In this document: piece by piece, positions 1-8,384 of the stretch
How the letters are laid out: each line of letters begins with the position of its first letter
How positions within the stretch are numbered: the first letter of the stretch is position 1
NCBI RefSeq assembly: GCF_001591505.1
Contig: NZ_BCVA01000040.1
Coordinates: 1 to 58,104, forward strand
Direction: 5' to 3'
Length of the DNA: 58,104 nucleotides
DNA from: Neobacillus niacini NBRC 15566
GTDB taxonomy: Bacteria; Bacillota; Bacilli; Bacillales; Cytobacillaceae
Position numbers and translations under genes: made by a program
The notes under the pieces: model-generated
Databases searched by the model: none
What the model was told of the DNA's origin: nothing
Seen by the model: the letters and a program-made list of their open reading frames with translations, nothing else

Positions 1-25
1 CCACATGGGTTTTCTTAAATAGTAA

Positions 26-310
26 GTGCAAAAGTTGTCATTAAAAAGCCATCAGAACCGTCCCTCTGGCCTTCTTAATCCCCATTGGAATCCTGACTTA
101 GAGTATTTTCCGCGTCTGAAAAGAACAGAGTGGATGGCCGTTGGACTGGTTGGAAAGCTCCTAGTCCGGGATGATGGAAATTGCCAAGTAAATGGTTTCT
201 GTAAACCAAATGATGATGGAATAGCCACTCCAGCACAAAATGGGTACCGAGTAATGAAAAGGACAGGTCCAAACCAAATCCAAATTTTCGTATTCCCATA
301 TTCGGGTTAA
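26..310 (+). pseudogene. 3' fragment of a peptidase G2 (autoproteolytic) domain protein
   Basis: The 94 codons contain the run EYFPRLKRTEW, then VGLVGKLLVRDDG and NGFCKPNDDGIAT, and end in YRVMKRTGP. This is the C-terminal half of the peptidase G2 autoproteolytic domain, which ends large phage-like surface or tail proteins such as YobO of Bacillus subtilis. The frame is closed by two adjacent stops (positions 20-25) just before the fragment, and the catalytic front of the domain and the body of the protein are missing. No convincing ribosome binding site precedes the GTG at 26. I read it as a remnant; the rest of the gene, if any, lies left of the window. Confidence 0.6.
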
Positions 311-396
311 CATAAATGAATAGATTTAAACGTGGTTATTTTAAAACATTAAACACTCACAAATGTTGTCATGTCAATGTTTGCAAACCTAATTTA

Positions 397-449
397 TAAA
401 AAAAAGGAAGGTATGGATCTTCGAAATAGATCACACCTGTCCTCCTTTA
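397..449 (-). terminator. intrinsic terminator of the GH18-NodB-GT2 gene
   Basis: Read on the minus strand, a long imperfect stem (AAAGGA..AGGT..GATCT pairing with AGATC..ACCT..TCCTTT) closes a short loop and is followed by eight T. It lies about 100 bases downstream of the leftward gene ending at 546. Confidence 0.65.
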
Positions 450-545
450 TTACAAAAAGGTATATCACCCTGGATCATTTGATTTACCCTATTAACTTTA
501 GAAGAGTGGGGTCTCGCTCCAAAAATCCCCAAAAATCTTGAAAAT

Positions 546-3500
546 TCAGATGGTGCGTTTCACCTTTAATCCTTGCTCTACCGTCAGATTTCCTGCCCGC
601 TTTAATTTTCCCCAGCCAACCCGGGTTCCTTTGAATGCAGTAAAAATAGATTTCCACGTTACCCATAGTAATAAGTAGCGGTAGACAATCCTTTGCAGGA
701 TCAAGGAAATGAGAGGTTTAAAGCTTAACTTCTCCATCCTAAAAGCAACTAAGCAAATAAGGAAATCGACCAAAAAGTAACTGGTAAAAATCAATAATGT
801 TTTTTGGACATCCCCTGCGAGAATGCCTAAAATAAACAATAAATCTAAAAGCGGAGCAAAGAAAGGAACAATAAATTGAAATAGAATCATATTTGGGAGG
901 GCAATAAACCCAAGTGATTTATGCTTTATTCCCCCAAACACTTTCTTATGCTTCCAAAAACATTGTAAAGTTCCAAAAGTCCATCTGAACCGCTGTTTTA
1001 GGAAATCTTTAATCGTTTCCGGAGCCTCCGTATAGGCATAGGCCTGTTCATCAATCACAACTTTATAGCCTTGGCGGAGGATTTTTAATGTCATGTCAGT
1101 ATCTTCTGCAAGAGTATCATCGGTAAAATAGCCTAGCTCTTCAACCACCTGTTTGCGCCACGCCCCCAAAGCTCCCGGGACGACTGGGACACAATTAAGC
1201 GAGGCAAAGGCACGCTTCTCCAAGTTAAATCCAGTTACATACTCAATATGCTGCCAGGCAGTTAACAGGTTTTTCCTGTTCCCTACCCTCACATTTCCAG
1301 ATACCGCTGCAATATTTTCATCAGCAAAGTGCCGAATGAGCATCGAAATCGAATCAGGAGGAACAATGGTGTCCGCATCAATCGCAACAAGAATGTCCCC
1401 CTTTGCCTTCCTGACTCCCAGATTGATGGCTGAAGCTTTTCCCCCGTTCTTCTTGTGGAAAAGAAGGACCTTTTTATTAGCTTCGTAATCTCGAGATACT
1501 ACCAAGGAAGTTTGGTCTTTGGAACCATCATCGACAACAATGACTTCTAAGTTTGGATAATCGCTTTTCAGAATTGACTCAATGGTCCTACTTATAACCT
1601 TCTCTTCATTGTAGGCCGCGATAATGACACTTACAAACGGTGTAGACTTCCTCAACGGATGACTGGCATGTTTTTTATGTTTAAAAGCTAAACTGCCCAG
1701 AATCAAAATGCGTAGAGCCAAAATGAACATCACACTGTAAAGCAAAATAGAAATACCCTCTTTAAAGTTTGCTATATTGAACAGCATCACCTTAAAGCTT
1801 TGTATTATCGGATTTTCTACCTCTTTGACAGAGGGCATGATAGTACTTTTTCCTTTATCCATTAGATCGCTGACCGTAACAAATTTATATCCTTTATTCT
1901 GTAACTGTTCGATGATTTCAGGCAGTGCTTCAACGGTTGCCTGCCTATCTCCGCCGCCGTCGTGAAGTAAAATAATATCGCCGCTTGATGCCTGATTCAA
2001 TACATTCTTGACAATGGCCTGGCTATCCCGCAGCTTCCAATCCTTTGAATCAATATCATAATTGACGGTGACGTACCCCATTCGGGTCACATCCAGTAAT
2101 TTTTGAAAATGTGATGGCATATACTTTGCCTCTTCATCCCCATATGGGGACCGATACAACGAGGTGGTACGTCCAGTAATTCCTTGAATGATGCGTTGAG
2201 TACTATTTAGCTCAAGCTTTAACTGTTTATCAGACATATCAATTGTTTTTGGGTGGGAAAACGTATGGTTGCCAATCTCATGGCCATCCCGATAAATTCG
2301 TTCAACAATATCTTGATTGTGGATTGCTTTATTACCAATGACAAAGAACGAAGCCTTAACTTGGTATTGTTTCAGGATCTCTAATATACTTTCCGTATAT
2401 TTAGGATCGGGCCCATCATCAAAAGTTAAGACAATTTCTTTATCCTCGGGTTGGCTTAAACGCTCAAACTCGGATGATACTGGGTTGGCAATATAGGTTT
2501 CACTCGTAATAAATCCAGCGTCATCAAACCGAAGGCTGCGTTCTCCTTCTTTCCAACTCTCTTTCGCGCGATAAATATTCCCTTTACCTGTACTGTAAAT
2601 ATTTCCTCCATTCTTGACAGTAAGCAATTCTTCCATTTTATTCCCTTTAAGAATATCCCAAACAGATGGATCCTCCGCTCCCAGCCTCCATAGTGCAATC
2701 CCCTTTGCACCAGCCTCGGCAGACATTTTTAATTGGTTGTAGAAGGTTGCACTGTCCAGGAACCATACTTCATGCACTTTATTGTTCTCCATATATTTAA
2801 GATAAGGAGTATGACTCATATCATCCCATTGGATGTTCAAGTTGGCTTTTTCGGCAAGTCTTGTGACGTCATCAAAGGAAACAACTTCTCCCGGCTGCTG
2901 GCTTTCCCATTCCCAATCATATCCATAATTTCCAAGCGCAACTATCAGCTTTTCCTTTGGTAATTTTGAGAGAATCTCTTTAAACCAGGATGAAGAAGCA
3001 ATGGTGCCTGGATTGTCCACATTCTCATCGTAAGCCATGACAATCATCTGATCCACGTGCTTTTCCAGCTCTTTGTAATCAAACGCCTCATTAGCAGCCG
3101 GTACATCGATGGAAACAGAGAGACCGTCAGCATGAAAAACCGTGTACAGCTCCTTTATAAACTGGGTCAATAAATCCCGATCATTCTTGTTTAGATTCTC
3201 AAAGTCAATATTGATCCCATCAAAGCCCTGCTTTTTTATTAGTTCATGCAGTTTTTTAATTAATTTCGCTTGTTCTTCTGGAGAATTTAAAAGTTGATGA
3301 ACTGTCTCTTGATTCCACTTGCCATTCTGTATGTTGTGAATTAACGGAACGATTTTAACATCATTCTTTTTCGCAAGCTCTACTATTTCCGGCTGAATAT
3401 TGCTTTCAAGTTCCAGATCTGCATTTAAACTCAGCCATTGCGGGATTAGGACATCGATTGTATCAATATTTTTCGTTAACGATTGTTTACTGTTGCTATC

Positions 3501-3863
3501 CCAATTTACATAGAATGCGAAAACATCATCCTTATAGGCAACTTCCTGCTGGAGATACTTTTCATTCGTTTTATTATTTGCAGATGCAACCTGAGGGGAA
3601 GTCATGGTTTCAGATGGACTGATGTGTGAGAATTCATCCGTTTCTTTTGTCTCCAATTTAGGAAGCTGGGGATTAGCATAAAGACCTAAACCAGAAAAAA
3701 AGATCACCAGACAGAATAGAATAGCGAACAGTGCCATGAGAATAATCAGCAGATTCCACCGTTTACTCGATTCACTTTCAAAAATAAAATCTTTTTGGCC
3801 GGGTTCAAAGTGCAATTGTGTTTTATTATTTTTACTGCGGCTTCGGAAGGTCCTTATTTTCAT
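546..3863 (-). CDS. Trifunctional membrane protein: GH18 glycosidase, NodB polysaccharide deacetylase and processive GT2 synthase
   Basis: The protein has 1105 residues. A membrane segment lies at about 36-60. It is followed by a GH18 domain (about 112-405) with the catalytic motif DGINIDFE at 215-222 and the typical MAYDE strand. Next is a NodB/CE4 deacetylase (about 476-665) with TFDDGPD at 480-486 and HTFSHP at 533-538. After a membrane segment near 703-725 comes a GT2 synthase (about 743-960) with DAD, ED and QRFRW motifs, then further membrane helices. GT2 enzymes with QxxRW are processive and make beta-linked polymers such as cellulose, chitin or poly-GlcNAc. The other domains suggest that a GlcNAc-type polymer is made, deacetylated and trimmed at the outer face of the membrane. 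The substrate is inference. The gene stands alone, divergent from the LCP gene. Confidence 0.88.
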   Translation of the reverse strand: MKIRTFRSRSKNNKTQLHFEPGQKDFIFESESSKRWNLLIILMALFAILFCLVIFFSGLGLYANPQLPKLETKETDEFSHISPSETMTSPQVASANNKTNEKYLQQEVAYKDDVFAFYVNWDSNSKQSLTKNIDTIDVLIPQWLSLNADLELESNIQPEIVELAKKNDVKIVPLIHNIQNGKWNQETVHQLLNSPEEQAKLIKKLHELIKKQGFDGINIDFENLNKNDRDLLTQFIKELYTVFHADGLSVSIDVPAANEAFDYKELEKHVDQMIVMAYDENVDNPGTIASSSWFKEILSKLPKEKLIVALGNYGYDWEWESQQPGEVVSFDDVTRLAEKANLNIQWDDMSHTPYLKYMENNKVHEVWFLDSATFYNQLKMSAEAGAKGIALWRLGAEDPSVWDILKGNKMEELLTVKNGGNIYSTGKGNIYRAKESWKEGERSLRFDDAGFITSETYIANPVSSEFERLSQPEDKEIVLTFDDGPDPKYTESILEILKQYQVKASFFVIGNKAIHNQDIVERIYRDGHEIGNHTFSHPKTIDMSDKQLKLELNSTQRIIQGITGRTTSLYRSPYGDEEAKYMPSHFQKLLDVTRMGYVTVNYDIDSKDWKLRDSQAIVKNVLNQASSGDIILLHDGGGDRQATVEALPEIIEQLQNKGYKFVTVSDLMDKGKSTIMPSVKEVENPIIQSFKVMLFNIANFKEGISILLYSVMFILALRILILGSLAFKHKKHASHPLRKSTPFVSVIIAAYNEEKVISRTIESILKSDYPNLEVIVVDDGSKDQTSLVVSRDYEANKKVLLFHKKNGGKASAINLGVRKAKGDILVAIDADTIVPPDSISMLIRHFADENIAAVSGNVRVGNRKNLLTAWQHIEYVTGFNLEKRAFASLNCVPVVPGALGAWRKQVVEELGYFTDDTLAEDTDMTLKILRQGYKVVIDEQAYAYTEAPETIKDFLKQRFRWTFGTLQCFWKHKKVFGGIKHKSLGFIALPNMILFQFIVPFFAPLLDLLFILGILAGDVQKTLLIFTSYFLVDFLICLVAFRMEKLSFKPLISLILQRIVYRYLLLWVTWKSIFTAFKGTRVGWGKLKRAGNLTVEQGLKVKRTI

Positions 3864-4442
3864 TTTGTTAAATCCCTCATATCATTTTTTATCTTGTATA
3901 AGAACGACCTACTAGGATCCTCCTATTCGCTATTTAAGCAAACTACTTTGTTCACACTTTCACATTAATAACATAGTTTTCAAGTTTGAAAGGAAACCGC
4001 TGATAACAGAAATCCATAACTTCTACCAGTATTCCAATCAATTATAAGAGTAACAAGAGGATTTACCAGAAGAAATAAGCTAATCTATCTAATTTTCGCC
4101 GACATCACCACTTCAAAGTAATCTCCCCTGCATAATTACCTAAAAACGAATTATTTCTTTACCCATTTACCTAGTTCTTTCCCTTTTCATTTCCTAACTA
4201 TGAAAATTCAAGTGGGATACAGCCATTATTTCAGTAAAATAACGATTCTTAATGTTTTTGTAATACACCTTTAATATGACAGAAATGTTTTGATAATAAA
4301 AAAGGTTCCTACTAACTAGGTATATTCTACTGATTAAGGGGGTTTTTTGTCATTTTGTCGCTTCTCTAGTTATTTTGTCGAATACAAGTATTTTTTTTTA
4401 GATGCTAAACTAAAACGAGATTACTGCAAAGGAAGTGTTTGA
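3864..4442. other. Divergent intergenic region, no gene
   Basis: This AT-rich spacer separates the leftward trifunctional synthase from the rightward LCP gene. I see no open frame with a ribosome binding site. The right end holds repeated TTTTGTCG motifs, described separately as Spo0A-box-like sites; the left 400 bases show nothing recognisable. Confidence 0.6.
4356..4411 (+). promoter_or_regulatory. Spo0A-box-like repeats and possible promoter of the LCP gene
   Basis: TTTTGTCGCT (TGTCG from 4356) and TTTTGTCGAAT (TGTCGAA at 4376-4382) lie 20 bases apart, matching the 0A box core TGNCGAA. A possible -10, TAAACT at 4406-4411, follows 23 bases after the second box. Activation by Spo0A is inference. 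Confidence 0.4.
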
Positions 4443-5378
4443 ATGGAACAGGAACGCATATCCCCGCTCCCTAAAAAAAGGAAGTTGGGTTTAAAAATAA
4501 CAATTGGAATCATTTTCCTGCTTATTATTGGTGCAGGCGCATACGGATTTTCCGTTTATAACTCTGTTGCCGGCACGCTCAAAAAAACACATGAACCACT
4601 GAAACGTTCAGAATCAGAGCAGCGTGTTATTAATTTAGCAAATGGAGATCCCATTTCCATCTTATTATTTGGGGTGGACGAGCGCGAGGGAGACCGTGGG
4701 CGTCCAGACTCATTAATTCTATTGACGGCAAACCCAGGAGATAAATCAATTCAAATGGTAAGTATTCCTCGTGATACATACACCGAAATTATCGGCAAGG
4801 GAATAAAGGATAAAATCAATCATTCGTATACATATGGTGGAGTTGATATGTCCATTAAAACTGTAGAAAGCTTTCTAGATGTCCCGATTGACTACTACGT
4901 GCAAGTAAATATGAATGGCTTTAAGGATCTTGTAGATGCTGTTGGCGGTGTGACCGTGGATAACACATTGGACTTTTCCTATGAAAAGACAGATTTCCCT
5001 ATCGGTCAACTAAAATTGAACGGTCAAGAAGCGTTGAAGTATTCTCGTATGCGTGCTTTTGACCCACAGGGTGATATAGGCCGACAAGAACGCCAGCGTA
5101 AAATCATTCAAGCTTTCATCAAAGAAGCGGTAAAAATCGAAACTCTCACAAACTACGGAAGCATATTAGAGGTAATTGGCGATAATGTAAAAACAAATTT
5201 AACGTTTGAGCAAATGAAAGAAATTCAGGCAAACTATGCTGAAACACGTCACAACCTTGAACAAATCCAAATAAACGGAAGCGGTAAGGAAGAAAATGGT
5301 GTCTACTACTACATTGTCCCTGAGGCAGAACGAACAAAGCTGTCTGAGACGATTAAAAAGCACTTGGACATTCAGTAG
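4443..5378 (+). CDS. LytR-CpsA-Psr (LCP) family cell-wall glycopolymer ligase
   Basis: The 311 residues start with a cytoplasmic Lys/Arg tail and one membrane helix (about 17-37), followed by an extracellular LCP domain. Family motifs are clear: LLFGVDERE near 74-82, GRPDS at 86-90, SIPRDT at 107-112 and SRMRAFDPQGDIGRQERQ at about 201-218. These contain the Arg and Asp residues that bind the pyrophosphate of the polyprenyl-linked donor. LCP enzymes move teichoic acid or capsule from the lipid carrier to peptidoglycan, so this one could anchor either polysaccharide made further right. The start is supported by AAAGGAAG seven bases upstream. TagT/TagU/TagV-type specificity cannot be told apart from sequence alone. 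Confidence 0.9.
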   Translation: MEQERISPLPKKRKLGLKITIGIIFLLIIGAGAYGFSVYNSVAGTLKKTHEPLKRSESEQRVINLANGDPISILLFGVDEREGDRGRPDSLILLTANPGDKSIQMVSIPRDTYTEIIGKGIKDKINHSYTYGGVDMSIKTVESFLDVPIDYYVQVNMNGFKDLVDAVGGVTVDNTLDFSYEKTDFPIGQLKLNGQEALKYSRMRAFDPQGDIGRQERQRKIIQAFIKEAVKIETLTNYGSILEVIGDNVKTNLTFEQMKEIQANYAETRHNLEQIQINGSGKEENGVYYYIVPEAERTKLSETIKKHLDIQ

Positions 5379-5839
5379 TTTACGCTTTACTGGAGAGAAA
5401 AGTTTAGGATAAAAAATTTAATCAGTCACTGTTAACACTCCTTATACCTCCCTGTAATTGTTAGCCCAATAACAGAGAGTTTAATTGTATGAGAGATTGT
5501 TGACAAGTGACTTTTTTTATTTGTCCCCCAAATTAGTACTACATAAATTAACCGCCAAACCTTACATTTTTATACTGCCATAAACAACTTTTTAACTATC
5601 TAACGATCTCCAAAAAAAATTCGGGCAGTTACAGGCACCAAAATACAAAAATCGCCTTCAAAAATCTCTTTTGAAGGCATTTTTTGACGTTTCGTTCTAA
5701 AAATGCCCTCAAAAACAGAAATAAGCAGTTCGATTTATTCACCCAATCTCGTTATTGTTGAAGTGCCGCTCGTGAGCCTTCACAAAACAGAAAGCCCTCA
5801 CGAAGGACAACTTAAACAAATGAAAGGATGTTATTCATC
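5379..5839. other. Intergenic region with terminator
   Basis: There is no gene. A clear terminator lies at 5654-5685. To its right, bases 5769-5802 contain the inverted pair TCGTGAG and CTCACGA, just before the HTH gene; it may be a leader hairpin, but the loop is long and the evidence weak. Confidence 0.5.
5654..5685 (+). terminator. intrinsic terminator
   Basis: A perfect 10-base stem, GCCTTCAAAA with TTTTGAAGGC, encloses a 5-base loop and is followed by ATTTTTT. It lies 275 bases after the LCP gene and is the first good terminator for it. Confidence 0.85.
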
Positions 5840-6682
5840 GTGAGTTTAAAATCTGGCAACACTAAGGAATTTGAGCAGTTTTCCCAATTCCATTCTCTTC
5901 TAGAATTTAATCATCATATGGAGATGTGGTTAGTAGAACACAAGCATGATTTTACAAAAGGGGAACTGGTCGGATTAAAAAGGCTCGTGCGGTTTGCAGC
6001 CAAAATCCCCGGCGTTTGCAATGCTAAAATTGGGACTCTCTTAAAATCAATTCACGACCAATACCATGATAACGGAATATCAAGATCTACCTTTAAACGA
6101 ATGATTTTAAAAGCAAAAGAATTTGGGATCATCACCGTCTTTGAAACAGAAAGGAAAAACGGCTCGCAGTCTAGCAATTTATATCAGTTTAATCGTTTTC
6201 CATTAAATGAACTACCCAAAGAGGAAAAAATGAACCACCAATATGAAACTAGTAATCTTTTAAAAACTAATAATCAAAAGATAAATAAACGTTACGAAGA
6301 ACCGTCTCTTTTAGATCACACCTATGTAAGCAATAGGGTTCCACAACCCTTTATCGAGCTGGTTAAGTGCTTTTTCTCCAAGGCAAAAACCATTGAGGAA
6401 TTTTGGCAGATGGTACAAATTGCTGCTTTTCGTTTTGAGTGTACAAATGACACAGAGGGTATACTAGACATCTCGATCCAAGCCTTTCGACAACTGATAG
6501 GCAAAATAAAAAAGACCCATCTTGTAAAAAATCCTATTGCTTACTTTTATGGAATCTTAAACAACAAATTCATGAAAATCTATCTAGAAAAAATATCTGC
6601 AGCGGGAATTAAAACGCCTATATCCTATGCTTTTATCGACGGCATAGACCCCGACTGGGATTGGCTGCAGCCAAATGAATAA
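5840..6682 (+). CDS. Helix-turn-helix protein of unknown role
   Basis: The frame opens at ATG 5828, but that codon is part of the ribosome binding site AAAGGATG. GTG 5840, 10 bases further on, is the better start and gives 280 residues. The N-terminal half (about 35-120) has a winged-helix look: KGELVGLKRLVRFAAKI, then GISRSTFKRMILKAKEFGII with a recognition-helix pattern. The middle is polar and rich in Asn and Lys. The C-terminal third (LVKNPIAYFYGILNNKFMK) resembles the tail found in replication-related HTH proteins of Bacillus plasmids and phages. It lies before the ComK-like gene, in the same direction. The function is not known to me; DNA binding is likely. Confidence 0.6.
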   Translation: MSLKSGNTKEFEQFSQFHSLLEFNHHMEMWLVEHKHDFTKGELVGLKRLVRFAAKIPGVCNAKIGTLLKSIHDQYHDNGISRSTFKRMILKAKEFGIITVFETERKNGSQSSNLYQFNRFPLNELPKEEKMNHQYETSNLLKTNNQKINKRYEEPSLLDHTYVSNRVPQPFIELVKCFFSKAKTIEEFWQMVQIAAFRFECTNDTEGILDISIQAFRQLIGKIKKTHLVKNPIAYFYGILNNKFMKIYLEKISAAGIKTPISYAFIDGIDPDWDWLQPNE

Positions 6683-6785
6683 AGGATTTCCCATTTTAAA
6701 ACATGAAAGGAACCATTCCGCAAAAACTGTCGTATTTTTGTCAAAATTCACTCGAATTATAGCGATTCCTGTACACTATAGTCCG

Positions 6786-6814
6786 CGGTAAAAAATTCCT
6801 ATTTACCGTATAAT
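6786..6814 (+). promoter_or_regulatory. Promoter with operator-like palindrome before the comK-like gene
   Basis: CGGTAAA (6786-6792) and TTTACCG (6802-6808) form a perfect inverted repeat with a 9-base spacer. It ends directly at a consensus -10, TATAAT (6809-6814), and covers the place of a -35, which is otherwise poor. The inner sequence AAAATTCCTATTT is also one base from a ComK AT-box (AAAA-N5-TTTT). A repressor or autoregulatory site is likely; the regulator is unknown. Confidence 0.5.
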
Positions 6815-6885
6815 AGATATATATGGAAAATGCATACATTGCCTCTCAAACTAGCAGGAAGGAAACCTTTTTCAACCTATTATCT

Positions 6886-6905
6886 AAAAGGAGTGGAGAA
6901 CCATT
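6886..6905 (+). promoter_or_regulatory. Ribosome binding site that points to an ATT start
   Basis: AAAAGGAG at 6886-6893 is the only good Shine-Dalgarno sequence here. It lies 24 bases from the first ATG (6918), which is too far, but 9 bases from an in-frame ATT at 6903. Confidence 0.45.
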
Positions 6906-6917
6906 AATAATTTCTAT

Positions 6918-7466
6918 ATGAATAAAAAAGTAATACTTATGATGGGTGAATATGATCAAAATGGAAAACTATGTTCGAGGATTTTGGTAGAAAAAACAAC
7001 TTTACTGGTGGACAGAGCGCCGCTACATTTATTAGACGATACATTAACATACTTAGGCTATGATTTACGGGGAGCCATGGCAGGAGCAAAATTCATTCTT
7101 AATAAGAAAATGAAATGTCCAATCATTGTGAATCCGTATCAAAACGTTTGTCTTTTCCCAAGCAAATCCCCCCAAAAACACGACTGCATCTGGTTTAATC
7201 CTGAACATATTATCAACACCAAAGCAATTGGCAACAAGACTGCTGTAGCATTAAGCAACGGCCATTTCATGATTGTCGATACAAAATTAACGACCTTTAA
7301 CCATAAACTTCAGACAGCCAATCAATTAAAACGCCTTACAACAGAAAGAGGAAACCAAGCTAACCCCATCCTTTTTTATTTGGAACCGCCCAAAAAACAG
7401 CAGCTTCTTAAGGAAAAATCAGGTAAGTATAATTTTGATAGTTTAAAAGAGGAAAACAAAAAATAA
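6918..7466 (+). CDS. ComK-family competence transcription factor (paralogue)
   Basis: The 182 residues align along their whole length with ComK of Bacillus subtilis (192 residues). Conserved blocks include GKLCSRI, a DR-containing stretch before the small central domain, GAMAGAKF, CPIIVNPYQNVCLFPSKS (equivalent to PPIMVDPSNQIFLFPT) and the WF/WI..H pattern after it. ComK binds paired AT-boxes and switches on DNA-uptake genes. The ATG at 6918 lacks a properly spaced ribosome binding site. If ATT 6903 is used, five residues (INNFY) are added that also line up with the ComK N-terminus (SYEVN against FYMNK). Many bacilli have two comK genes, one often inactive, so activity is uncertain. An inverted-repeat operator overlaps the promoter. 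Confidence 0.82.
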   Translation: MNKKVILMMGEYDQNGKLCSRILVEKTTLLVDRAPLHLLDDTLTYLGYDLRGAMAGAKFILNKKMKCPIIVNPYQNVCLFPSKSPQKHDCIWFNPEHIINTKAIGNKTAVALSNGHFMIVDTKLTTFNHKLQTANQLKRLTTERGNQANPILFYLEPPKKQQLLKEKSGKYNFDSLKEENKK

Positions 7467-7510
7467 AAACCATATATGGAATATCTACTATTCAAAGGAG
7501 GAGTCCCTTG

Positions 7511-7741
7511 GTGGATGGTCATTTACACCTGAATTTTGGAAAGACAGTAAAAAGACTGCGAAAGGAACGCAAATTATCCCAAGAAAAACTAGCGGACCTA
7601 AGCGGGTTAGATCGTTCCTATATTAGTATTCTTGAAAGAAATCTTAAACTGCCTAGTCTATATACCATATTAGCCCTTGCTGCCGGGCTGGGTATAAAAG
7701 CTTCAGAATTTATTATGGAAATGGAAAAAATCCAGTATTAG
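7511..7741 (+). CDS. Small XRE-family helix-turn-helix regulator
   Basis: About 76 residues make up a single Cro/C1-type HTH domain: FGKTVKRLRKERKLSQEKLADLSGLDRSYIS followed by LERNLKLPSLYTILALAAGLGI. The ribosome binding site AAAGGAGGAG (7494-7503) gives 7-base spacing to GTG 7511; a TTG at 7508 is also possible. It follows the ComK-like gene by about 40 bases in the same direction and may be cotranscribed with it. It most likely binds DNA as a dimer; the target is unknown, and the palindrome at 6786 is an obvious candidate. Confidence 0.8.
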   Translation: MDGHLHLNFGKTVKRLRKERKLSQEKLADLSGLDRSYISILERNLKLPSLYTILALAAGLGIKASEFIMEMEKIQY

Positions 7742-7766
7742 ATAAAGTGAATTCAACTTTTTGACA

Positions 7767-7972
7767 TCCATCCAAAGGAAAATTACACTCTACTAATAGA
7801 TGGCAACGAAATGAAATAAACATGATCTTTCAGCGATTAGGCTGGTCAAGATTACAAAATAGACAAATGAAATTTCCATTATCATTCCAACTCGTTGAGG
7901 AGAGTAACGGAAGGCGTTATTCTCCTTCTGAGTGGGGGTCTGACCCTAAATCCAAATATTTCTTTTCAAATT
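7767..7972 (+). pseudogene. ORF remnant, possibly the C-terminal winged helix of a phage-type primase or VapE protein
   Basis: An open stretch of 68 codons between stops reads RWQRNEINMIFQRLGWSR then NGRRYSPSEW. The pattern (Trp, a helix, LGW, then basic residues) recalls the C-terminal domain of phage VapE/primase proteins, but I cannot confirm it. There is no ribosome binding site. It sits between two XRE genes, which would suit a degraded phage-like island. Confidence 0.25.
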
Positions 7973-8046
7973 AGCAAAATGCGTATTGTAGTACGTGTTG
8001 TAAACTCGCTATGCATTATGTAATGGTCTTAAAAAGGAGAATTCCT

Positions 8047-8283
8047 TTGAGTGAGGCTAAAGAGGAGAAGTATATAGGAATAGGTTTAAGAAGATTAAGG
8101 AAAACAGAGAGAGGTTGGACACAGGAGAAGCTTGCAGAAGAGAGCGGACTAGATCGTCGAACGATCCAAAAGCTTGAAAACAATAAGAGTACCCCCACTT
8201 TAACAACCATTTGTGCTCTCGCAGCTGCATTTGAAATGGAGCATTGGGAATTTCTTAAAACTATTAAGGATGAGATAACCTGA
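8047..8283 (+). CDS. Small XRE-family helix-turn-helix regulator
   Basis: Starting at TTG 8047, 7 bases after AAAAAGGAG, the product has 78 residues. It is one HTH domain (IGLRRLRKTERGWTQEKLAEE then SGLDRRTIQKLENNKSTPTL). The longer frame from ATG 8011 has no ribosome binding site. It is related to, but distinct from, the regulator at 7511: both share the LSQEKLA/TQEKLAEE helix and the TI.ALAA ending. Its target is unknown. Confidence 0.75.
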   Translation: MSEAKEEKYIGIGLRRLRKTERGWTQEKLAEESGLDRRTIQKLENNKSTPTLTTICALAAAFEMEHWEFLKTIKDEIT

Positions 8284-8384
8284 AATAACCAACAAAGAAA
8301 TATGCTATCGAAGCGAAACAAATACATATTCACTTGGAGAATAATCTACATATTCAAATATGTTGTTATACCAACTAATCGTTT

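Noticed and set aside
1153..1965. Open frames of 62-111 codons on the plus strand opposite the trifunctional synthase
   Set aside because: They are shadows of a clearly real 1105-residue gene, with no ribosome binding sites and no family-like sequence.
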